Shown here one piece after another: positions 6,125 to 11,650 of a DNA stretch of 11,650 nucleotides (position 1 is the first letter of the stretch; the number at the start of each line of letters is the position of its first letter). Below the pieces are notes generated by a model. It saw only the letters and a list, made by a program, of their open reading frames with translations, did no database searches and had not been told where the DNA came from. Position numbers and translations under genes: made by a program. This DNA is from Candidatus Desantisbacteria bacterium CG2_30_40_21 (GTDB taxonomy: Bacteria; UBA9089; CG2-30-40-21): positions 1-11,650 of the forward strand of contig MNYI01000244.1 in the NCBI GenBank assembly GCA_001873945.1. The letters are read 5' to 3'.

Positions 6125-6425
6125 AAAAAGTGATAAGTATTGGGATCAAACCTTGATTATTGAATACACTTGAATTAAGCCAGAGGAAAAGAAAAGGACA
6201 GCGAATGTGCAGATTATGGCAGTCTCAAAATTGAATAAAAGTTGTTATTACGAATCACAGATGAAGAAATTTCTGGCTTTTGGAGTGCATCATCCGTGAT
6301 GATGCATGCGTTGACATGGTCAATGCACTCCATAATGAGAATTGCTGCTGTTCGATACTTGAGACTTGATAGGACAATATTGGAAGGCTTTAGACTTCCA
6401 TCTTGTGGCAAAGGAGGTTGGAAGG
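6125..6425 (+). other. Non-coding gap with a double-hairpin/cruciform motif
   Basis: No credible gene lies between the DUF2283 gene and khpA. The notable structure is at 6281-6332: a perfect 10-bp outer inverted repeat (6281-6290 with 6323-6332, TGGAGTGCAT/ATGCACTCCA). The same DNA can instead form two adjacent hairpins, TGCATCATC-CGT-GATGATGCA (6286-6306, perfect) and TGCGTTGAC-ATG-GTCAATGCA (6307-6327, one G-T pair). These folds exclude each other. A TTGACA at 6311-6316 lacks a good -10 partner. This is where an accessory insertion meets the conserved operon, so the gap may be a remnant of a mobile element or of lost sequence. Confidence 0.6.
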
Positions 6426-6656
6426 GTGAAAGAGTTGACAGAATATATTGTAAAAGCTCTTGTGGATAAACCTGAAATGGTCAAGGTGACTGAGGTTGCC
6501 AGTGAACGGTCTATTGTTCTGGAGGTGAATGTTGCTGAGGAGGATGTTGGACGCGTTATTGGAAAACAGGGTAGAACAATCAGTGCAATTCGAGTTGTGT
6601 TAAATGCAGCTGCAGCCAAACTTAAAAAAAGGGTTGTTCTGGAGTTGATAGATTAG
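6426..6656 (+). CDS. khpA: KH-domain RNA-binding protein KhpA (YlqC)
   Basis: A 76-residue single KH-domain RNA-binding protein. The family signature is clear: MKELTEYIVKALVDKPEMV at the start, then VIGKQGRTISAIR with the GKQG loop at residues 46-49, ending AAAAKLKKRVVLELID. The GTG at 6426 is chosen, although the frame is open further upstream, because AAGGAGG (6411-6417) lies eight bases before it and because it gives the exact family length and N-terminus. KhpA partners KhpB/Jag in other bacteria and is linked to cell-envelope and division control. Its stop TAG touches the trmD start codon with no spacer, a sign of tight coupling. The rimM gene usually found here is absent. Confidence 0.95.
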   Translation: MKELTEYIVKALVDKPEMVKVTEVASERSIVLEVNVAEEDVGRVIGKQGRTISAIRVVLNAAAAKLKKRVVLELID

Positions 6657-7367
6657 GTGAAGATTAATATTCTTACTCTTTTCCCGGGAATTCTTGAGGG
6701 GGCATTTAAGGAAAGTATCTTGCATCGAGCTATTCAAAAAAAGATACTTGATGTTAATATTGTTAATATCAGAGATTTTGCCCTGGATAAACATCATACA
6801 TGTGATGATGCCCCATATGGGGGTGGTCCGGGGATGGTGTTAAAGACAGAACCAATAATTGCTGCTTATGAGGGATTGGCTGAGACAGGGGTGACTATTC
6901 TTTTGACCCCTCAGGGACAGTCATTTAATCACAGAATAGCCAAAGAGTTATCTGAGAAAAAAACCTTGAGTTTTATCTGTGGACACTATGAAGGGATTGA
7001 TGAAAGGGTAAAAGAATTAATTGTTGACATGGAACTTTCGATAGGGGATTTCGTTACTACCGGGGGAGAGATTCCCTGTCTTGTGGTGATAGATGCTCTG
7101 GTAAGGCTTATTCCGGGGGTAGTGGGTAATTATGATTCGGTTAAAGAGGATTCGTTTTATGAGTCTATTCTTGATTATCCCCATTACACCCGTCCTGCAG
7201 AATTCAGGGGGGTAAGGGTTCCGGATGTACTTCTTTCTGGAAACCATGCACAAATAAAACAATGGCGTTGGAAGCAGGCATTGAAAAAGACAATGCTTGT
7301 TCGTCCGGATATCTTGAAGAAATTGAATATGTCAAAAGAAGCAATGAAATTGCTTGAAGAAGTGTAA
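6657..7367 (+). CDS. trmD: tRNA (guanine-N1)-methyltransferase TrmD
   Basis: A 236-residue SPOUT-class enzyme that methylates G37 of tRNAs reading from the 3' side of G36, using S-adenosylmethionine, preventing +1 frameshifts. Visible motifs are MKINILTLFPG at the N-terminus, YGGGPGMV at 54-61, CGHYEGIDERV at 108-118 and SIGDFVTTGGE at 128-138 (the trefoil-knot cofactor site). The catalytic aspartate region is D146 in IDALVRLIPGVVG, and HYTRPAEFRG lies in the C-terminal domain. The start is GTG directly after the khpA stop. Length is normal. A palindromic repeat begins three bases after its stop and separates it from rplS. Confidence 0.98.
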   Translation: MKINILTLFPGILEGAFKESILHRAIQKKILDVNIVNIRDFALDKHHTCDDAPYGGGPGMVLKTEPIIAAYEGLAETGVTILLTPQGQSFNHRIAKELSEKKTLSFICGHYEGIDERVKELIVDMELSIGDFVTTGGEIPCLVVIDALVRLIPGVVGNYDSVKEDSFYESILDYPHYTRPAEFRGVRVPDVLLSGNHAQIKQWRWKQALKKTMLVRPDILKKLNMSKEAMKLLEEV

Positions 7368-7370
7368 ATA

Positions 7371-7509
7371 TTCACCACGGAGACACAGAGAGCACGGAGA
7401 GACACAGAAGATTTTTGATGTTTTTATGGTACTTTTAAGAAATGGGAAATAAGGGTATTCCTCATCAATTCTTCGTTTTTCTCCATGTCTCTGTGTCTCC
7501 GTGGTGAGT
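7371..7509. repeat. Dispersed palindromic element inside the trmD-rplS junction
   Basis: Left end TTCACCACGGAGACACAGAG (7371-7390) and right end 7480-7509, CTCCATGTCT...GTGGTGAG, are inverted copies. This is the family at 22-199, with a shorter (~70 bp) centre. It inserts between trmD and rplS without touching either coding region: the trmD stop is at 7367, and the rplS start is at 7546. Transcript read-through would place a long stem upstream of rplS. That could affect mRNA decay or termination, but no poly-T tract follows. Confidence 0.75.
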
Positions 7510-7545
7510 AGTTACGAAAAAAATAAAGTAAGTGAGGTAAAAAAG

Positions 7546-7896
7546 ATGAATGAGATAATAAGTAAGCTAACGGAACAGCAATTTAAGAAGGATATCCCAC
7601 AGATTAGTTCAGGGGGTACGGTCAAGGTACAGTTGAAAATTACAGAGGGAAATAAAGAAAGATTACAGGACTTTGTTGGTGTTGTTATCCGCAAAAGAGG
7701 GGCAGGGATTCAAAAAACCTTTACCGTAAGAAGGGTCTCTTTTGGTGTAGGCGTGGAAAAGATTTTTCCTCTTCACTCCCCATCTATTGAAAAAATAGAG
7801 CTTATGAGGAAAGGAAAGGTTAATAGAGCCAGATTGTATTATTTGCGACAACTATCCGGTAAGGCTGCCAGAATTAAAGAGGATAGACAGCGGTAG
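7546..7896 (+). CDS. rplS: 50S ribosomal protein L19
   Basis: A 116-residue bL19 protein of the large subunit at the interface with the small subunit. Diagnostic segments are FVGVVIRKRGAGIQKTFTVRRVSFGVGVEKIFPLHSPSIEKIE and KVNRARLYYLRQLSGKAARIKE, here cited as landmarks at about residues 42-84 and 90-111. The frame is open back to a GTG at 7501, but that start lies in the palindromic repeat. The ATG at 7546 has GAGGT seven bases upstream and gives the normal family N-terminus. The rnhB gene follows after 38 bases. Confidence 0.97.
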   Translation: MNEIISKLTEQQFKKDIPQISSGGTVKVQLKITEGNKERLQDFVGVVIRKRGAGIQKTFTVRRVSFGVGVEKIFPLHSPSIEKIELMRKGKVNRARLYYLRQLSGKAARIKEDRQR

Positions 7897-7934
7897 GGAT
7901 TCAAAAGATATTAATCGGTTGGGGGAGGGGATGG

Positions 7935-8633
7935 ATGATTGATAATTGTTATCCATGGCAACAGAATATTGCGGATGTTGAAAAAATCGCATATATGAGT
8001 GGTTATGAGATGATTGGTGGAATAGATGAGGCTGGACGGGGACCATTGGCTGGTCCGGTGGTTGCTTCTGTGGTTATTTTGCCTAAAAATACAGTTATCC
8101 CGGGAATAAATGATTCCAAGAAATTAACCCCTTTGCAACGGGAAAAATTATATAAGATTATCTCTACTGTGGCTATTGATTGGGGGGTAGGGATAGTAGA
8201 GCCTGTCGTTATTGATCAGATAAATATCCTGCAAGCTACCTATATGGCTATGAAGCAGGCTGTGGCTAAATTAAGGGTAAATCCACAACTTTTGTTGGTA
8301 GATGGGAATCTGGCTATTCCGGAGGTATCCATCCCTCAATGTCCTATACCGCGAGGGGATACCTTTGTAACCTCTATTCAGGCAGCCTCGATTATTTCCA
8401 AGGTTATTCGGGATAAGATAATGGTAGAATATGATGCTATCTATCCTGAATATGGTTTTGCCAAACATAAAGGCTACGGCACAGAAGGACACCTTCAGTC
8501 CATGGAAAGACATGGTGTTTGTAACATCCATCGAACAACTTATGCCCCTGTCAGGGAGTTACTGATTAAACAGGTACGATTAACTCCTAAAGGCAACATG
8601 CCTGCACAACGAGTAAAGGTTATATCTAATTAA
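7935..8633 (+). CDS. rnhB: Ribonuclease HII
   Basis: A 232-residue endonuclease that cuts the RNA strand of RNA-DNA hybrids and single ribonucleotides embedded in DNA. The catalytic carboxylates are visible: D31 and E32 in GIDEAGRGPLAGPVV, D123 in LLVDGN and D142 in RGDTFVTSIQAASI. Further family marks are NDSKKLTPLQRE and the C-terminal YGFAKHKGYGTEGH...HRTTYAPVREL. The ATG follows a GGGGGAGGGG purine tract. The stop overlaps the yraN start as TAATG, indicating coupled translation. Length is normal. Confidence 0.97.
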   Translation: MIDNCYPWQQNIADVEKIAYMSGYEMIGGIDEAGRGPLAGPVVASVVILPKNTVIPGINDSKKLTPLQREKLYKIISTVAIDWGVGIVEPVVIDQINILQATYMAMKQAVAKLRVNPQLLLVDGNLAIPEVSIPQCPIPRGDTFVTSIQAASIISKVIRDKIMVEYDAIYPEYGFAKHKGYGTEGHLQSMERHGVCNIHRTTYAPVRELLIKQVRLTPKGNMPAQRVKVISN

Positions 8634-8989
8634 TGACACTTGAGAGAATAAAGCTTGGACAATATGGTGAGGAAAAAGCAGCGAAATATCTTTTGAAACA
8701 AGGGGTAAAGATATTAGAGAAAAATTATCGATGCGGGTATGGAGAGATTGATATTATTGCTAAGGATAAGGATACTCTGGTGTTTGTAGAGGTAAAGACA
8801 AGAAAAACCTCAACATATTTATCCCCTTTTTTAGCGGTTAACAAACATAAACAACTCCAGATTTCAAAAGTGGCTGTGCATTATCTTCTGGAAAAGAAAA
8901 TACAGGAGATGCCTTGTAGATTTGATGTGATGATTGTAGTGGATAAGGATATTGATTGGATACGGGGTGCGTTTGAACGCAGGGTGTAG
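8633..8989 (+). CDS. yraN: YraN family (UPF0102) nuclease-like protein
   Basis: A 118-residue protein of the UPF0102/YraN family, which has a restriction-endonuclease-like core. The opening LGQYGEEKAAKYLLKQG is typical. The predicted active-site residues are D40 in GYGEIDIIA and E53-x-K55 in VFVEVKTR. A C-terminal CRFDVMIV segment is also typical. Its cellular substrate is not established; conserved linkage with rnhB and comM suggests nucleic-acid processing. It begins in the rnhB stop codon (TAATG). The gap to comM is 21 bases. Confidence 0.95.
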   Translation: MTLERIKLGQYGEEKAAKYLLKQGVKILEKNYRCGYGEIDIIAKDKDTLVFVEVKTRKTSTYLSPFLAVNKHKQLQISKVAVHYLLEKKIQEMPCRFDVMIVVDKDIDWIRGAFERRV

Positions 8990-9010
8990 GGGGTCGTTTG
9001 GAGTTAAATA

Positions 9011-10549
9011 ATGTTAGCACAAGTAAAAAGTGGAGGAATTCTTGGGATAGATGGCTATATCATTGATGTTGAGGTAGATGTTTTTCCATCTCTTCCACTT
9101 TTTAATATTGTTGGTTTGCCGGATTCTGCGGTAAAAGAGAGTAAGGAACGGGTTAGGACTGCAATTATTAATTCTGAATTTGAATTTTCAGAAAAATATC
9201 GATTAACTGTAAATCTGGCTCCGGCTGATGTCAAGAAAGAAGGGGCATCCTTGGATTTGCCAATTGCTGTGGGTATTTTGATTGCTACAAGGCAAATTCG
9301 AGTAAAATCCTTGCAGGAATATGTTATTGTAGGAGAGCTATCATTAGATGGTAGCATAAGACCGATTAAGGGATGTATCTCCATTGCTCTGGCTGCAAGT
9401 GGTGCCGGAATAAAAGGGATGCTTATTCCGAAGGCGAATGCACAAGAGGCAAGTGTTGTTGAAGGGATAGAGGTATATCCTGTCAATACCTTGATGGAAG
9501 TAGCAAGATTTTTATCTGGAGAGCTTGAGATTGAACAGTATAAGGTTGATATAAACAAGATCTTTTCTCGAGACACTCAAGATTATCCTGATTTTGGAGA
9601 GGTAGGCGGACAAGAGCATGTTAAGAGGGCATTGGAGGTAGCAGCAGCTGGTGGGCATAATGTGTTGATGATCGGCCCTCCTGGCTCAGGCAAAACTATG
9701 TTGGCCAGACGAGTGCCATCTGTCCTGCCTGATTTTGTTTTGTGTGAAGCTATTGAGGTAACAAAGATTTATAGTATTATGGGGCTTTTGCCACGGGGGA
9801 AGGCTTTATTAACCACCCGACCATTTAGAGCACCGCATCATACTATTTCTGATGCAGGATTGGTGGGTGGTGGACATAACCCTAAACCGGGCGAGGTAAG
9901 TCTTTCTCATCATGGTGTTTTGTTCTTGGATGAGTTGCCTGAATTTTCCAGAAAGGTACTCGAATCCATGCGTCAACCACTTGAGGATAAGGTTGTAACT
10001 ATTTCTCGTGCAAATGGACGACTATCATTTCCGTCTAATTTTATGTTAATATCAGCTATGAATCCATGTCCATGCGGGTATCTGACAGATTCAAGCAGAG
10101 AGTGTACCTGTAGCCCTATCCAGATACAAAAGTATCTGTCAAAGATTTCAGGTCCACTATTGGATAGAATAGATATTCATATTGATGTGCCGAGGGTTAG
10201 TTATGATGATCTGGCACATCATCATGATAATCGATGCTCTAATGATATGCGTCAAAGGATAAATTGTGCCAGAGGTATTCAATCGCAAAGATTTAATGAT
10301 AATGGTATCTATACCAATAGTCAGATGAATGCAAGGCATATTAAAAAATATTGTCAGATAAATGAAAAGGGCGGAGAGATGTTAAGGAATGTGATTGATA
10401 AATTGGGTTTCTCTGCCAGGGCATATGATCGTATCCTCAAGGTTTCAAGAACCATAGCTGACCTTGAGGGAAGTCCTGCTATTTCCGAGTCTCATATCTC
10501 TGAGGCAATTCAATATCGAAGCCTTGATCGGGAATGGTGGAAGATGTAG
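9011..10549 (+). CDS. comM: YifB/ComM family magnesium-chelatase-like AAA+ ATPase
   Basis: A 512-residue member of the ComM/YifB family. In naturally competent bacteria ComM is a hexameric helicase promoting branch migration during integration of donor DNA; many non-competent bacteria also carry it. The N-terminal ChlI-like domain spans about 1-165 (FNIVGLPDSAVKESKERVR). The AAA+ module has Walker A GPPGSGKT at 222-229, Walker B VLFLDELPEF at 303-312 and the RAPHHTISDAGLVGGG segment at about 273-288. Four cysteines (353, 355, 365, 367; NPCPCGY and CTC) are typical of the family, and a C-terminal helical domain ends SLDREWWKM. A TGGAG site lies seven bases before the ATG. It closes the operon; no clear intrinsic terminator follows. 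Confidence 0.97.
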   Translation: MLAQVKSGGILGIDGYIIDVEVDVFPSLPLFNIVGLPDSAVKESKERVRTAIINSEFEFSEKYRLTVNLAPADVKKEGASLDLPIAVGILIATRQIRVKSLQEYVIVGELSLDGSIRPIKGCISIALAASGAGIKGMLIPKANAQEASVVEGIEVYPVNTLMEVARFLSGELEIEQYKVDINKIFSRDTQDYPDFGEVGGQEHVKRALEVAAAGGHNVLMIGPPGSGKTMLARRVPSVLPDFVLCEAIEVTKIYSIMGLLPRGKALLTTRPFRAPHHTISDAGLVGGGHNPKPGEVSLSHHGVLFLDELPEFSRKVLESMRQPLEDKVVTISRANGRLSFPSNFMLISAMNPCPCGYLTDSSRECTCSPIQIQKYLSKISGPLLDRIDIHIDVPRVSYDDLAHHHDNRCSNDMRQRINCARGIQSQRFNDNGIYTNSQMNARHIKKYCQINEKGGEMLRNVIDKLGFSARAYDRILKVSRTIADLEGSPAISESHISEAIQYRSLDREWWKM

Positions 10550-10587
10550 GAAATAGGTAGTTAGATTGAAGGGGAAAGACGGAAGGG

Positions 10588-10703
10588 AAGGATAGGTTGT
10601 TATGATAGGGGCAGACCTATGTGTCTGCCCGAATGCGGGCAAATACATAGGTTCGCCACTACATGTCTGCCCGACAGACCTAAAGGATATGTTGTTATGG
10701 TAG
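10588..10703. repeat. Nested palindrome flanked by 21-bp direct repeats
   Basis: Imperfect direct repeats of the form AAGGATA(G/T)GTTGTTATG(A/G)TAG occupy 10588-10608 and 10683-10703, 19 of 21 matching. Between them is a perfect stem GGGCAGAC/GTCTGCCC (10609-10616 with 10623-10630), a wider inverted pair joining GGGCAGACCTATG with CATAGGTTCGCC, and a small stem GTCTG/CAGAC (10655-10669). The GGGCGAACCTATGTGT-like core resembles a dispersed repeat common in uncultivated bacteria. No intrinsic terminator T-tract is present. The flanking repeats could be a long target duplication or the scar of a recombination. Confidence 0.65.
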
Positions 10704-10766
10704 TTCCTTCCTTCAGCCTTCAGCCTAAGCACCAAAATAATTATTACAATAATTAGGAGGCATATC

Positions 10767-10910
10767 ATGAGAATAGCAGATTATATTCCTGGTGGATTAT
10801 TGGCTACATACTGGGATACCACAGGCTCCAAGGTTCGCCAAATCGACCCTGAGATTAATTATGATCGCAAAACAAGCTCATTAAATCCTAAGATACACCA
10901 TGATAAATAG
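10767..10910 (+). pseudogene. 47-codon ORF resembling the start of a PA14 domain, probably truncated
   Basis: TTAGGAGG six bases upstream of the ATG makes this a well-primed start. The 47 residues contain GGLLATYWDTTGSKV and then RQIDPEINYD, which resemble the first two strands of PA14 domains (Gly-Leu-x-x-x-Tyr-Tyr ... Asp-Pro-x-Ile-Asn-Phe). PA14 domains run to about 140 residues and usually sit in secreted glycan-binding proteins. Here the frame ends at TAG within the tandem GGATAAATAG copies at the edge of a palindromic element, and no signal peptide is seen. A decayed fragment cut off by the element is the favoured reading. A genuine small protein cannot be excluded given the strong ribosome site. 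The family call is tentative. Confidence 0.5.
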
Positions 10911-11058
10911 GGATAAATAGGGATAAATAGGGACAGCGACCATTTTTTAGAGAGGTTAGCTAAAAATTAGTTCCGTAACAACTTGACGAGTATTAATAAA
11001 AAACCCAGAGGGGGACACTGTAAAAACTAAATAAATGGTCGCTGTCCCTATTTATCCC
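10901..11058. repeat. MITE-like element with 26-bp perfect inverted ends and tandem 10-mers
   Basis: The left end 10920-10945 and right end 11033-11058 are perfect inverted copies centred on GGGACAGCGACCATTT. At the left edge three tandem units of (T/G)GATAAATAG (10901-10930) extend the terminus. Inside are a TTTTTAG/CTAAAAA stem (10942-10948 with 10962-10968) and a second GGGGGACACTG motif (11010-11020) echoing the end sequence. There is no open frame, so any movement would depend on a transposase elsewhere. The left edge supplies the stop codon of the PA14-like ORF. Confidence 0.8.
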
Positions 11059-11087
11059 ATATAATTCCATAAGATACAAAACAAGTA

Positions 11088-11116
11088 TTGACAAAATGCC
11101 TATTTTGTTTTGTAAT
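11088..11116 (+). promoter_or_regulatory. Sigma-70-type promoter for the exported-protein remnant
   Basis: TTGACA (11088-11093), a 17-bp spacer and TGTAAT (11111-11116) place a start near 11123, about 24 bases before the ATG at 11147. Positions 11068-11095 match the complement of 2512-2539 at 26 of 28 bases, extending from the AT-rich upstream box through the -35. The promoter begins only 10 bases after the palindromic element ends. Confidence 0.7.
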
Positions 11117-11146
11117 AGAACTATGCTATGCAAAAAAGGAGGAAGG

Positions 11147-11392
11147 ATGAAGAGATTTGTCTTATGAGCTGTTACGGTTTGGTTATTGATGGGTGTTTTT
11201 CAAGTAGCTGTTGCTAAGACGCAGCAACAAGATAGATGGAAGATTGGGGTAGCAATGGGTGGTTCTCTCATATCACCTGATGATGTCAACAACGAGATTA
11301 AGGCATTGCCAATCGTAATGATCTCTGGAGAAAAAGAGATTAAAAGTGTCGTTGGTTTTTCAGGAGATATAAGTTATCTTCTAAAAAGGTAA
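11147..11392 (+). pseudogene. Exported protein remnant (outer-membrane-barrel-like) with in-frame TGA in the signal peptide
   Basis: AAAAAAGGAGGAAGG precedes the ATG at 11147, an excellent ribosome site. The frame reads MKRFVL, TGA (11165-11167), then AVTVWLLMGVFQVAVAKTQQQDR and onward. Ignoring the TGA, this is a textbook signal peptide with cleavage near AVA-K. The mature part (DRWKIGVAMGGSLISPDD..., later VVGFSGDISYLL) has the alternating, glycine-rich look of the first strands of a small outer-membrane barrel. The frame ends after 81 codons at TAA, where repeat sequence begins; real barrels are two to three times longer. A second frame is open for 46 codons from 11380. Degradation by a point stop plus a 3' disruption is favoured. 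UGA recoding is unlikely, because the intact housekeeping genes nearby need none. Confidence 0.65.
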
Positions 11393-11445
11393 CTACTCAG
11401 GTAAAGGAATTTACCACGGAGACACAAGGGTATACGGTAACTACT
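11388..11445. repeat. Remnant of the CACCACGGAGACAC repeat between 10-bp direct repeats
   Basis: GGTAACTACT occurs exactly at 11388-11397 and 11436-11445. Between them lies TTTACCACGGAGACACAAGG-like sequence (11410-11429), matching one arm of the elements at 22-199 and 7371-7509. No opposite arm follows. The direct repeats may be a target duplication around a decayed insertion or microhomology at a deletion. It coincides with the 3' break of the exported-protein remnant. Confidence 0.5.
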
Positions 11446-11463
11446 TGTAGCTATATTGGACGG

Positions 11464-11550
11464 AAAAACTACGAAATACGCGAAAAACCGCGAAAATTAA
11501 TAATCAGAATGAATTTGTGAATCAGAATTTTTCGCGTTTTTTTGCGATTT
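11464..11550. repeat. CGCGAAAA-type imperfect palindrome
   Basis: The left arm (about 11464-11498, ACGAAATACGCGAAAAACCG...) and right arm (about 11526-11550, ATTTTTCGCGTTTTTTTGCG) are imperfect inverted copies around CGCG cores. AATCAGAAT occurs twice in the centre (11502-11510 and 11520-11528). This type of CGCGAAA palindrome is a common dispersed repeat. No gene is present. Confidence 0.6.
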
Positions 11551-11554
11551 AAGG

Positions 11555-11650
11555 AAAGAAGGATTCTGGACAAGCCAGAATGACAAGGAGAAGAAGGATC
11601 CTGTCGATTCTTGACAGGCAGGGACAGGCTAAGCCAGAATAGACAAGAAT
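11555..11650. repeat. GGATTCTGGACAAGCCAGAAT-type repeat running off the window
   Basis: A perfect stem ATTCTGG-ACAAG-CCAGAAT (11563-11581) is followed by a related wider inverted pair ATTCTTG (11607-11613) with CAAGAAT (11644-11650), enclosing GACAGGCAGGGACAGG. It looks like the common dispersed TCCTGTC/CAGAATGACA repeat, incomplete at the window edge. Confidence 0.5.

Noticed and set aside
6311..6345. Internal promoter for khpA from the TTGACA at 6311
   Set aside because: No acceptable -10 at 16-18 bp spacing; the TTGACA is part of the hairpin stem.
6366..6425. Upstream ATG start for khpA giving 20 extra residues
   Set aside because: The GTG at 6426 has AAGGAGG at ideal distance and matches the family's 76-residue length.
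7501..7545. Upstream GTG start for rplS giving 15 extra residues
   Set aside because: It begins inside the palindromic repeat; the ATG at 7546 has a ribosome site and the normal L19 N-terminus.
9055..9576. 173-codon open frame on the minus strand
   Set aside because: It is antisense to the conserved N-terminal part of comM, has no ribosome site and no recognisable protein motifs.
10605..10670. Intrinsic terminator after comM
   Set aside because: Strong stems exist, but none is followed by a T-tract, and the sequence fits a dispersed repeat better.
10901..10930. Short tandem 10-mers as a CRISPR or iteron array
   Set aside because: Only three units without spacers, forming the edge of a palindromic element; no replication or cas genes nearby.
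1..11650. tRNA, rRNA, CRISPR or prophage genes
   Set aside because: No cloverleaf with the conserved T-loop, no rRNA-like conserved stretch, no regularly spaced repeats and no phage structural genes were recognised.

Overview
The window looks like chromosome of an uncultivated, AT-rich (by eye), diderm bacterium. It carries a conserved housekeeping block (SRP, ribosomal proteins, tRNA/RNA maintenance), cyclic-di-AMP synthesis, Sec-type signal peptides and a fragment resembling an outer-membrane barrel. It is also dense in short dispersed palindromic repeats of the kind seen in candidate-phylum and planctomycete-like metagenome genomes. No gene identifies the phylum, so that placement is inference.

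Left arm (1-2420, minus strand). Read from 2418 downward: a secreted protein with an N-terminal barrel-like domain and two ~95-residue repeats; a MITE-like palindrome (1171-1324); the diadenylate cyclase gene dacA/cdaA; and, overlapping its stop by ATGA, the first 29 codons of its usual partner cdaR/ybbR, ended by tandem stops next to another dispersed palindrome (22-199). A near-consensus minus-strand promoter lies at 2490-2519.

Central block (2600-10549, plus strand). A consensus promoter precedes a membrane-anchored coiled-coil protein and an AMMECR1 protein. The same promoter segment is then repeated almost exactly at the 3' end of AMMECR1, where its -35 box overlaps the AMMECR1 stop codon, and it now serves ffh. 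After ffh come rpsP, a toxin-antitoxin-like pair (PBECR-type nuclease fold plus DUF2283), a structured gap, khpA, trmD, rplS, rnhB, yraN and comM. The conserved order rpsP-khpA-(rimM)-trmD-rplS-rnhB-yraN-comM is kept, but rimM is missing between khpA and trmD, and foreign material sits at two joints: the nuclease/DUF2283 pair after rpsP, and a palindromic repeat between trmD and rplS.

Right arm (10550-11650). This is a repeat-rich decay zone. It has a nested palindrome flanked by 21-bp direct repeats, a 47-codon ORF resembling the start of a PA14 domain, a ~150-bp element with 26-bp perfect inverted ends, and a promoter plus strong ribosome site leading into an exported-protein gene with an in-frame TGA at codon 7 and early truncation. 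Three further degenerate repeats run to the window edge.

No complete new multi-gene system is visible. The most unusual observations are the promoter duplication bracketing the coiled-coil/AMMECR1 pair, the truncated cdaR, the accessory pair inside the rpsP-trmD operon with loss of rimM at that place, and the shared 28-bp promoter module in front of two exported-protein genes.
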